Both the position numbers and the translations under genes were made by a program. A DNA stretch of 6,510 nt from JBJEQG01 sp051881635 (GTDB lineage Bacteria; Bacillota; Clostridia; Oscillospirales; Acutalibacteraceae): contig JBJEQG010000012.1 of assembly GCA_051881635.1 (NCBI GenBank), positions 1 through 6,510 on the forward strand, written 5' to 3'. A model generated the notes under the pieces. The model was given only the letters and a program-made list of their open reading frames with translations. It was not told where the DNA came from and searched no databases. How positions within the stretch are numbered: the first letter of the stretch is position 1; every line of letters starts with the position of its first letter. Shown piece by piece: positions 1-5,547 of the stretch.

Positions 1-1
1 A

Positions 2-64
2 CACTTTGCCAACAAATTGGACATACCCAACGATTCAACCTTTTCTTATGCAAAAGGTATTTGA
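2..64 (+). CDS. Possible C-terminal end of an upstream gene (partial)
   Basis: Frame 2 is open from the window edge and ends at a TGA at 62-64, giving about 20 residues ending DSTFSYAKGI. I do not recognise the protein. The stop lies 40 bp before the GTG start of the next gene, which fits an upstream member of the same polysaccharide cluster. The other two forward frames are also open for 22 to 24 codons, so the choice of frame rests on the more protein-like composition and is weak. It could be non-coding. Confidence 0.3.
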   Translation, partial: HFANKLDIPNDSTFSYAKGI

Positions 65-90
65 TTTAACGCTATAAGAATATTTCCAAA

Positions 91-96
91 GGGAGG
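91..96 (+). promoter_or_regulatory. Ribosome binding site that sets the GTG start at 105
   Basis: GGGAGG ends 8 bases before GTG at 105. The ATG at 101 is in a different frame and reaches a stop after nine codons, so GTG at 105 is the start of the transferase gene. Confidence 0.8.
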
Positions 97-104
97 TTGC
101 ATGG

Positions 105-782
105 GTGAAAAAGTGGGAGAAGTTGCCTAAAGAATTTAGGAATGAGGCGGTTCGTCCGTATTACGAAATATTGAAACACAGAACAGGAAGTTTGGCGGTG
201 AAACGGGGCTTTGATTTTATTATGGCTCTTATTTTGCTGATTATTCTTTCACCGCTGTTTTTAATTATTTCAATTTGGATTGCCTGTGACTCAAAGGGCG
301 GTGTGTTTTTCAGGCAAAAAAGAGTGACAACCTATGGACGGGTTTTTAAAATATTTAAATTTCGGACGATGGTTGCAAATTCAGAACAAAAAGGTCCGCA
401 AGTCACAGTAAGCAATGATGCCCGTGTGACAAAGGCAGGGCGTTTTTTGAGAAAGTGCCGTTTGGACGAATTGCCCCAGCTTTTGAATGTTCTTAAAGGC
501 GATATGAGTTTTGTCGGTACAAGACCTGAGGTTGAAAAGTATGTTGATTGCTATACACCAGAAATGATGGCAACCTTGCTTATGCCGGCAGGAATAACAT
601 CTTTGGCAAGCATTAAGTTTAAAGACGAAGAAAAACTTTTGTCCAATGCCGAAAATGCGGACGAAACTTATATTTCAGAGGTTCTCCCTCAAAAAATGGA
701 ATATAATTTGGAATATATCCGCCGTTTTAATTTTTTCTATGATATAAAACTCATGTTTATGACAGTGGCGGCGGTTTTGTAA
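105..782 (+). CDS. Polyprenyl-phosphate sugar-1-phosphate transferase (bacterial sugar transferase family)
   Basis: This 225-residue protein is a small phosphoglycosyl transferase of the WcaJ/PglC fold (bacterial sugar transferase family). Such enzymes move a sugar-1-phosphate from a nucleotide sugar to undecaprenyl phosphate at the inner face of the membrane, the first step of exopolysaccharide, capsule or glycan assembly. Visible landmarks are the KRGFD motif (33-37), one hydrophobic re-entrant helix with its Ser-Pro kink (about 38-60, SP at 49-50), FRQKR (69-73), KFRTM (85-89), the catalytic Asp-Glu pair D121-E122 in LDELPQLLNVLKGDMSFVGT, and RPE (140-142). Length is typical of the single-domain form without the multi-helix N-terminal part of WcaJ. 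The sugar cannot be read from sequence. It lacks a convincing promoter of its own and is probably transcribed from upstream genes. The family call is secure. Confidence 0.93.
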   Translation: MKKWEKLPKEFRNEAVRPYYEILKHRTGSLAVKRGFDFIMALILLIILSPLFLIISIWIACDSKGGVFFRQKRVTTYGRVFKIFKFRTMVANSEQKGPQVTVSNDARVTKAGRFLRKCRLDELPQLLNVLKGDMSFVGTRPEVEKYVDCYTPEMMATLLMPAGITSLASIKFKDEEKLLSNAENADETYISEVLPQKMEYNLEYIRRFNFFYDIKLMFMTVAAVL

Positions 783-809
783 AATATAGGTATATTGTAT
801 GCCGCTGAA

Positions 810-838
810 TTGAAAGTATAAGCTGTGTATGCTATAAT
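810..838 (+). promoter_or_regulatory. Sigma-A type promoter of the polymerase gene
   Basis: TTGAAA (810-815), a 17-bp spacer, and a perfect TATAAT (833-838) preceded by TATGC, an extended -10. Transcription would begin near 845. It lies between the transferase and the polymerase genes, so the latter can be expressed alone. It overlaps the GTG (825) and ATG (837) that open the longest form of the downstream frame, which argues against both as starts. Confidence 0.75.
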
Positions 839-871
839 GTCTGCACAAGGGTATTGCCCCTGTGTTTTGCG

Positions 872-881
872 AAAGGGGGAG
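872..881 (+). promoter_or_regulatory. Ribosome binding site pointing to an ATA codon
   Basis: AAAGGGGGAG is a very strong Shine-Dalgarno sequence. The codon six bases after it, in frame with the polymerase gene, is ATA at 888-890, where an ATG would be expected. No ATG, GTG or TTG lies at a usable distance downstream in that frame. Confidence 0.65.
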
Positions 882-887
882 AATTTT

Positions 888-2357
888 ATAAAAATATTAC
901 GGTCACTCTACCCTGTTCTTTGTGACTCTGCTTTGTTCCGAAAAACTTTTGTTGTTTTGCTTTTGTTTTCGGGCTTGTGCATTATAGACCATTGGTGTTT
1001 TGTACTCCTTGTTCCCCTTTTGGTGTGGGCGTTTTTTGTTTTTGTCCGAAATTATTTGTGTAAAGGCTTTTTATTTCGTCTGCGGTACCGCAAGATTTTG
1101 TATCTTTTCTTTGGAACGGCATTGATTGGCGTACTGTTCCACTGTACAACAAATTTTGCGGAAAATATCTATACGCTTTATACAAATGCCATTTTGATGT
1201 TTTTGTTCTATGGGCTTCATGCCGTAACATCAAACAGTCAGGTCCGAAAAGAAATGAAAACGCTTTTGCCGCTTTTGGGCTATCTGACAACCATATTTAT
1301 GTTGGCAAGCTATGTGGTCTTATTTTTTGATAAAAACGGATTTACACTTTGGGATTATTATTTCGGAATTAAAGAAAACCGCTTTGTCGGCATATTTACA
1401 AACGCCAATATTTTGGCATTTTATGCGGTTATGGCGATTGTCTTTCTGCATATAGATATTCGCATAAAAGGACAAAAGGGAAAATGTCCGAAAAAATATC
1501 TCATTCTCAATGGTGTTTGTATGGCGGTTAATTTGCTGTCGCTGTTTTTATCGGACTCCAACGCCTCAATTTTGTTTCTTATGACTTATTGGTGTTTTAT
1601 CTTAATGTTTCGGTTTTTCGGTTCGTTAAAGCATATTCATATAGGCAAATTTATCTTGCGTTTTGGAGTGTGGTTTTTAGCGAGCGTGATTTTGGTTTTG
1701 GGACTGTTTTCGCTGAGGAGCGTTTCCCAAAGTACGATGTCCTATATTTTAAGCATAGGAACAGGACAGGAAAGTCCGCCGATTACAGCGGAAATTCCCG
1801 AACACCCTTTACCTTTGGAACAGCTCAGTGTTCATACGGTATCTAAAACCGTTGAAAAGCAGGAAATAACCTTTAACCATGAAAACACCAACATTGACAG
1901 CGGACGCTTTACACTTTGGAAACAGGCAGTTGCATTGTTTACAAGGTTTCCGTTGTTTGGTATCGGGCATGAAAATATTGTAGATTACGGAAAAATTTAT
2001 TTAGGTGGTTTGAAGTTTTCGGACTTTCATAACGGTTATTTGACAATTTTAGTGAGTACGGGATTGATTGGTTTGGCGATTTTTGTTATATTTGCGGTAG
2101 CGTTGGCAAAGGGCATGATGAAAGTTGTTTTTCTAACCGATGATGATAAGAAAGACAATAACATTTTATCTGCCTTAGTATCATTTCTTGCGGCGTATTG
2201 TGTTTATTCATTTTTTGAGATTACGATTTTTGGTACAATATCATATTTTATGGTTATTCTGTGGTTGCTTTTGGGATATGCCGTTTCATATCTTTTCAAA
2301 TATGAAAAAAATATGCTGAAACTTTGTCCAAAGGAAAAAAACAAATATAAGGGATAA
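888..2357 (+). CDS. O-antigen ligase/polymerase (Wzy_C) family membrane protein
   Basis: This is an integral membrane protein with about 11 to 12 hydrophobic segments, placed to polymerise lipid-linked repeat units or to ligate finished glycan outside the membrane. Residue numbers here count from an in-frame GTG at 825 (510 codons). The Wzy_C hallmark is clear: SGRFTLW (359-365) with R361, FPLFGIGHEN (375-384), FHNGYL (401-406) with H402, and STGLIGL (411-417). A hydrophilic loop of about 60 residues (roughly 300-360) before it matches the large outer loop of the family. The start is uncertain. GTG 825 and ATG 837 fall inside the promoter and lack ribosome sites. The best ribosome site selects ATA at 888, giving 489 residues beginning (M)KILRSLYPVL, and I used that. 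It could also be a functional start lost by mutation or a sequencing error. Whether it acts as polymerase or ligase cannot be decided, but its place next to a phosphoglycosyl transferase favours polymerase. Confidence 0.85.
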   Translation: MKILRSLYPVLCDSALFRKTFVVLLLFSGLCIIDHWCFVLLVPLLVWAFFVFVRNYLCKGFLFRLRYRKILYLFFGTALIGVLFHCTTNFAENIYTLYTNAILMFLFYGLHAVTSNSQVRKEMKTLLPLLGYLTTIFMLASYVVLFFDKNGFTLWDYYFGIKENRFVGIFTNANILAFYAVMAIVFLHIDIRIKGQKGKCPKKYLILNGVCMAVNLLSLFLSDSNASILFLMTYWCFILMFRFFGSLKHIHIGKFILRFGVWFLASVILVLGLFSLRSVSQSTMSYILSIGTGQESPPITAEIPEHPLPLEQLSVHTVSKTVEKQEITFNHENTNIDSGRFTLWKQAVALFTRFPLFGIGHENIVDYGKIYLGGLKFSDFHNGYLTILVSTGLIGLAIFVIFAVALAKGMMKVVFLTDDDKKDNNILSALVSFLAAYCVYSFFEITIFGTISYFMVILWLLLGYAVSYLFKYEKNMLKLCPKEKNKYKG

Positions 2358-2408
2358 AATTATCCAAAATGGAAAACGAACAGATAAAATTGTCTGTTAC
2401 GGAAAATA

Positions 2409-2446
2409 AAAATGGGAAAGCCGGTTGTTTACGGCTTTCCCATTTT
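2409..2446. terminator. Bidirectional intrinsic terminator
   Basis: A perfect 15-bp inverted repeat, AAAATGGGAAAGCCG (2409-2423) and CGGCTTTCCCATTTT (2432-2446), encloses an 8-base loop. It carries T-rich ends on both strands because the arms begin with AAAA and end with TTTT. It sits between convergent genes, 51 bp after the polymerase stop and 6 bp after the pncB stop, so it can end both transcripts. Confidence 0.9.
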
Positions 2447-2452
2447 GTGTGT

Positions 2453-3898
2453 TCATATTTCTTTAACTGCCTTTAAGAGGTCTTGTTTTGTTTCCCAAAG
2501 TTTTTGGGAGAGGTCAACATAATAGGTGTGCGGGTTTTCAAAACGCTTAACCTCGTCCCAAAGCAATTCAACCTGTTTAGCACAATAGGTGCGGATTTCA
2601 TCTATTGTCGGAGATGTATAAACGCATTGTCCGTTTAGGAAAATCGGGACTTGAAGTTCTTTTGCGGTGTAATCCGTCAAAGTTTTTCTTTTCCAAGTGG
2701 CATTCGGGTCAAAAATCGTCAGCGGTTTTGTATCGTCTATGGTTTCATCATAAATGCAAAGTTGGTCGGCTAACGCCTTGCCGCTTTCATTGTCAAAAAG
2801 ACGGTAAACTTTTTTGTAGTGCGGATTGGTAATTTTGCCGATATTTTCGCTGACCTTAATTTTTGGCTGAATACTGCCGTCCTCACGCTCAACGGCAACA
2901 AGTTTATAAACGCCACCGAAAACGGGTGTGCTTTTGGAAGTAATCAAACGCTCGCCCACGCCGAAACTGTCAATCGCAGCTCCTTGCATAATCAAGTCAC
3001 GGATAAGATATTCGTCCAAAGAATTGGAGGCGACAATTTTACAGCACTGCAAGCCTGCATCGTCAAGCATTTTTCTTGCTTTTTTCGAGAGGTAGGAAAT
3101 ATCACCCGAATCCAAACGAATAGCAAAGTTTGTAATGCCTTGTGGCACAAGAATTTCTTTAAATACACGAATGGCATTCGGAACACCGCTTTTTAAGGTG
3201 TTGTAGGTATCAACAAGGAGTGTGGCACTGTTCGGATAAAGCTCACAGTAGGTTTTGAATGCCTCATATTCGCTGTCGAACATCTGTACCCAAGAGTGTG
3301 CCATTGTACCGCAGGCAGGAACGCCATAAGCCGTATCCGTCAATGCACACGCCGTACCATTAACACCGCCGATATAAGCGGCTCTTGCACCGAGAACGGC
3401 ACCGTCTGCTCCTTGGGCTCGTCTTGAACCGAACTCCATAACACCACGCCCTGCCGCCGCACGAACAATGCGGTTGGCTTTTGTCGCAATTAAAGATTGA
3501 TGATTGATGGTAAGAAGAACAAAGGTTTCAATCAGTTGGGCGTCAATAGCGGAAGCGTGTACCGTCAAAATCGGTTCATTGGGGAAAACGGGTGTGCCTT
3601 CGGGAACGGCATAAATATCGCCACTGAATTTGAAGTCGGCAAGATACTTCAAAAAGTTTTCATCAAAAATCTTTTTGGAACGGAGATATTCAATATCTTC
3701 CGTGTCAAAGTGGAGTTCCTTAATGTAGTCAATTAACTGTTCTAAGCCGGCCGCAATCGCAAAACCGCCACCGTCAGGCACACTACGGAAGAAAACATCA
3801 AAGTAAACTTTTTTTCTGTCAAGACCGGTTTTGAAGTAACCGTTACTCATTGTAAATTCATAGAAGTCGCAAAGCATAGCCAAATTTTCGTTTTTCAT
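2453..3898 (-). CDS. pncB: Nicotinate phosphoribosyltransferase
   Basis: This 481-residue cytoplasmic enzyme joins nicotinate and phosphoribosyl pyrophosphate, with ATP hydrolysis, to give nicotinate mononucleotide, the entry step of NAD salvage by the Preiss-Handler route. Family signatures are plain: the N-terminal LAMLCDFYEFTMSNGYF (6-22), FGSRRAQGADGA (156-167) with the following GARAAYIGG, GTMAHSW (197-203) whose H201 matches the histidine that is phosphorylated during catalysis, RLDSGD (261-266), and SFGVGERL (311-318) in the phosphate-binding part of the barrel. Length is normal for the longer Firmicute form. The ATG at 3898 is supported by AAAAGGGG seven bases upstream (3906-3913). 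It follows pncA by 16 bp and shares its promoter, so its substrate is made by its operon partner. I see no damage to the gene. Confidence 0.97.
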   Translation of the reverse strand: MKNENLAMLCDFYEFTMSNGYFKTGLDRKKVYFDVFFRSVPDGGGFAIAAGLEQLIDYIKELHFDTEDIEYLRSKKIFDENFLKYLADFKFSGDIYAVPEGTPVFPNEPILTVHASAIDAQLIETFVLLTINHQSLIATKANRIVRAAAGRGVMEFGSRRAQGADGAVLGARAAYIGGVNGTACALTDTAYGVPACGTMAHSWVQMFDSEYEAFKTYCELYPNSATLLVDTYNTLKSGVPNAIRVFKEILVPQGITNFAIRLDSGDISYLSKKARKMLDDAGLQCCKIVASNSLDEYLIRDLIMQGAAIDSFGVGERLITSKSTPVFGGVYKLVAVEREDGSIQPKIKVSENIGKITNPHYKKVYRLFDNESGKALADQLCIYDETIDDTKPLTIFDPNATWKRKTLTDYTAKELQVPIFLNGQCVYTSPTIDEIRTYCAKQVELLWDEVKRFENPHTYYVDLSQKLWETKQDLLKAVKEI

Positions 3899-3914
3899 AA
3901 TAATACCCCTTTTC

Positions 3915-4445
3915 TTAAATTCTGTTGATGACTTTCATTTGCAAGCCGCTCATAATATCAAGGGCGGCTTTATTTATTGCTGTATCAGCGGCGGCGGTGC
4001 AGCTTGCGTCAATTATGATTTCCGCCTCAGGTAATGCTGTTTTTGCCAAAACCGCATTACTAATAACACATATATTGGATACCAAGCCAACCAATTCAAT
4101 CGAAGTATAATCGGTGGTTTTTAGCCATTCATACAAACCGTCTGAACCAAAGGTCGGTTTTTCAAAACATCTGTCTGTATCTTTGCGGAGAGCTGCAATT
4201 GTTCCGAAAAGCTGTCCTCCGTTTGTATTTTTGATACAGTGTGGAATGGGGAGTTTTTTTCCCTCTTGTGTGGAAAGATAATTTTCATCATGGGTATCAA
4301 GCGTAAAGGCGACATCATCATTGTTTTGACGGTATGCACCAATTTTTTCGGCGATACGCTGTTCCAAAAGTTCTGCACCGTCAAAGCCAAGTGTACCGTT
4401 AACAAAATCGTTTTGGTAATCAACAACAACCAACAATCTTTTCAT
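3915..4445 (-). CDS. pncA: Nicotinamidase (isochorismatase-like hydrolase)
   Basis: This 176-residue cysteine hydrolase would deamidate nicotinamide to nicotinate and ammonia. The isochorismatase-fold triad is complete: D9 in LLVVVDYQNDF, K96 in EKPTFGS, and C126 in LVSNICVISNA, where the preceding hydrophobic residues form the usual cis-peptide oxyanion site. Metal ligands are suggested by D50 and H52 in LDTHDENY and by H69 in PIPHC. The DTHDENY...TQEGKKLP.PHC stretch is the pattern seen in Firmicute nicotinamidases. The ATG at 4445 is preceded by AAAGGG (4456-4461) at a somewhat long spacing of 10 bases. It is the first gene of a two-gene operon with pncB, which strongly supports nicotinamidase over other isochorismatase-like activities. 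The untranslated leader from the predicted start site is about 90 bases and includes the downstream operator copy. Confidence 0.95.
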   Translation of the reverse strand: MKRLLVVVDYQNDFVNGTLGFDGAELLEQRIAEKIGAYRQNNDDVAFTLDTHDENYLSTQEGKKLPIPHCIKNTNGGQLFGTIAALRKDTDRCFEKPTFGSDGLYEWLKTTDYTSIELVGLVSNICVISNAVLAKTALPEAEIIIDASCTAAADTAINKAALDIMSGLQMKVINRI

Positions 4446-4509
4446 AATTTTTCAGCCCTTTCATAGTATTCAATCAGATATTTGAAGTTTGTCAATCTCT
4501 AAAATATAT

Positions 4510-4530
4510 TTAGTATCAATTTACTACTAA
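4510..4530. promoter_or_regulatory. Putative operator copy 1 (21-bp imperfect palindrome)
   Basis: The half sites TTAGTA (4510-4515) and TACTAA (4525-4530) are inverted about a 9-bp centre. The site matches copy 2 at 17 of 21 positions in the same orientation. It lies just downstream of the predicted pncAB transcription start near 4535, where a bound repressor would block elongation. Which regulator binds is not shown. Niacin/NAD repressors of the NrtR or NiaR kinds are the obvious candidates. Confidence 0.6.
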
Positions 4531-4541
4531 CTGACAAGACT

Positions 4542-4570
4542 ATATTAGCATACTTTTACTACTAAGTCAA
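4542..4570 (-). promoter_or_regulatory. pncAB promoter
   Basis: Read on the minus strand, TTGACT (4565-4570), a 17-bp spacer, and TAATAT (4542-4547) with a preceding TATGC extended -10. Transcription would start near 4535. The DNA upstream of the -35 (about 4571-4601) is almost pure A/T and could act as an UP element. The second palindrome fills the spacer exactly. Confidence 0.8.
4545..4565. promoter_or_regulatory. Putative operator copy 2, inside the pncAB promoter
   Basis: The half sites TTAGCA (4545-4550) and TACTAA (4560-4565) flank a 9-bp centre ending TTTAC, as in copy 1. The site lies between and touches the -10 and -35 hexamers, so binding would exclude RNA polymerase. The two copies start 35 bp apart in the same orientation. 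Confidence 0.6.
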
Positions 4571-4665
4571 GCACTTTTTAAAAAAAGATAAAAAATCTTT
4601 TGATAGTTTGTGTTCTAACAGATAATTATATAAAACCGGTTCGATAACTTATCAAAAATTAAAGT

Positions 4666-4694
4666 TTGATGTTGTAATGAAAATATGTTATAAT
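4666..4694 (+). promoter_or_regulatory. Promoter of the mini-gene, nucleotidase and transferase operon
   Basis: TTGATG (4666-4671), a 17-bp spacer, and a perfect TATAAT (4689-4694) preceded by TATGT, an extended -10. Transcription would start near 4701, about 23 bases before the first start codon. It is divergent from the pncAB promoter. A weaker candidate, TTGATA (4600-4605) with TAATTA (4623-4628), lies upstream. Confidence 0.8.
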
Positions 4695-4723
4695 ATCTAT
4701 AAAATATTAAAGGGGTTATTTTT

Positions 4724-4831
4724 GTGTCAACAGCTATCAATGTCTTTTTAAGACAGCTCATTAGAGTTTATGGCACACCATTTGAAATTAATGCGGAAGT
4801 CCCCAATAATGAAACTGTTAGCGATGATTGA
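4724..4831 (+). CDS. 35-residue protein resembling the middle of a RelB/DinJ antitoxin
   Basis: The small frame begins at GTG 4724 after a strong ribosome site (AAAGGGG, 4709-4715) and ends at TGA 4829-4831. The product begins MSTAINVFLRQLIRVYGTPF and continues EINAEVPNNETVSDD. Residues 2-22 closely resemble the second helix and following strand of RelB/DinJ antitoxins, where STAIN-FLRQ-IR---PFEI is the usual pattern, recalled rather than searched. The N-terminal ribbon and first helix of that ribbon-helix-helix fold are absent, and an in-frame TAA at 4700-4702 excludes a longer start. The usual C-terminal toxin-binding part is cut short as well. No RelE, YafQ or HigB toxin gene is beside it. 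It may be a decayed antitoxin, or a retained small protein because it keeps a good promoter and ribosome site and leads an operon. Confidence 0.6.
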   Translation: MSTAINVFLRQLIRVYGTPFEINAEVPNNETVSDD

Positions 4832-4844
4832 AAAGGTGTAAAAT

Positions 4845-5537
4845 GTGAAAAAGTATAAAATTATTTTAATGGACGCTGATGATACGATTTTTGATTTTCA
4901 TAGGTCGGAATATTGTGCATTAAAATTAGCCTGTGAAAATTGCAATGCAAGTTTCAGTGATGAAATAGCCAAAGTGTATAGCCAAATTAACGACAGTTTA
5001 TGGAAAAGTTTGGAACGGGGCGAAATTACACGAAAAGAATTGCATTATCTGAGATTTGAAAAATTCTGTTCGGCGGTTGGATTTTCAACGGAAAAGGAAA
5101 ATGTGCTGAAACTGAATGAAAACTATGTTTTGGCGTTAAGTCAGCAGATTTTTCCGATGGGTAATGCTTTTGAGGTGCTCGGTGCATTGGCTGAACGGTG
5201 TGAAATTTATATTATAACTAACGGCATGGCAAGAGTACAGCGTCCCCGCTTTGAAAAAAGCGGTTTAAACCGCTATGTCAAGGGAATTTTTATATCCGAA
5301 GAAATGAATGTCAGCAAGCCCTCAGCGGTATTCTTTGAACAGGTTCTACGGGAAATTCATGCGGCAGATAAAGAAAATGTTTTGGTTGTGGGGGACTCTT
5401 TGACCTCAGATATGCAGGGCGGACGCAACAGCGGTTTGGACACTTGTTTATTCGACTTTAAAAATAGAATTGAAATGCCGCACCCGTTATGCGATTATAA
5501 AATCACTCGATTAGACGAACTTTTAAATTTTGTATAG
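4845..5537 (+). CDS. yjjG: HAD-family pyrimidine 5'-nucleotidase, YjjG type
   Basis: This 230-residue cytoplasmic haloacid-dehalogenase-fold phosphatase is most like YjjG/YfnB, which dephosphorylate UMP, dUMP, dTMP and non-canonical pyrimidine nucleotides as a house-cleaning activity. All four HAD motifs are intact: DADDTIFDF (10-18) with nucleophile D10 and D12, IITNG (123-127) with T125, K158 in NVSKPSAVFF, and VVGDSLTSDMQGG (181-193) with D184 and D189. The DADDT (rather than DLDGT) first motif, the SLWKSLERGEIT stretch (51-62) in the helical cap, and ISEEMNVSKP (150-159) are typical of the YjjG subgroup. The start is GTG 4845, supported by AAAAGGTG (4831-4838). The overlapping ATG at 4843 meets a stop at once. 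It begins 13 bp after the mini-gene and is followed 10 bp later by the phosphopantetheinyl transferase, so the three look co-transcribed. Substrate specificity is inferred. Confidence 0.88.
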   Translation: MKKYKIILMDADDTIFDFHRSEYCALKLACENCNASFSDEIAKVYSQINDSLWKSLERGEITRKELHYLRFEKFCSAVGFSTEKENVLKLNENYVLALSQQIFPMGNAFEVLGALAERCEIYIITNGMARVQRPRFEKSGLNRYVKGIFISEEMNVSKPSAVFFEQVLREIHAADKENVLVVGDSLTSDMQGGRNSGLDTCLFDFKNRIEMPHPLCDYKITRLDELLNFV

Positions 5538-5540
5538 GAG
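5536..5540 (+). promoter_or_regulatory. Ribosome binding site that sets the ATG start at 5548
   Basis: AGGAG overlaps the TAG stop of the upstream nucleotidase and is seven bases from ATG 5548. It places the start after, not inside, the upstream gene, and suggests coupled translation. Confidence 0.8.
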
Positions 5541-5547
5541 TACAAAA

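Noticed and set aside
46..78. TATAAG near 73 as a promoter for the sugar transferase
   Set aside because: No TATGn element and no acceptable -35 at 16 to 18 bp were found. Read-through from upstream is more likely.
101..130. ATG at 101 as start of the sugar transferase
   Set aside because: It is out of frame with the transferase and meets a stop after nine codons. GTG 105 has the right frame and ribosome spacing.
982..1290. 102-codon open frame on the minus strand
   Set aside because: It is antisense to the clear Wzy_C-family gene, has no ribosome site, and shows no recognisable protein features.
2379..2398. AACAGA/TCTGTT hairpin after the polymerase gene
   Set aside because: The stem is short and A/T-rich with no T-tract. 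The perfect hairpin at 2409-2446 is the terminator.
2819..3196. 125-codon open frame on the plus strand
   Set aside because: It is a shadow of pncB, whose conserved motifs occupy the opposite strand.
4465..4495. A second minus-strand promoter for pncAB beginning at TTGACA (4490-4495)
   Set aside because: The -35 is perfect, but the hexamer at 17 bp is TGAATA and no extended -10 is present. The upstream promoter is far better.
4446..4541. A riboswitch in the pncAB leader
   Set aside because: The leader is about 90 bases, A/T-rich and without a stable conserved stem structure that I can see. The duplicated palindrome explains regulation better.
4724..5537. A complete toxin-antitoxin module formed by the mini-gene and its neighbour
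   Set aside because: The neighbour carries all four HAD phosphatase motifs and is not a RelE/YafQ/HigB-type toxin. The antitoxin-like part is incomplete.
5530..5547. TTG at 5530 as start of the phosphopantetheinyl transferase
   Set aside because: It would overlap the end of the nucleotidase and has no ribosome site, while ATG 5548 follows AGGAG at ideal distance.
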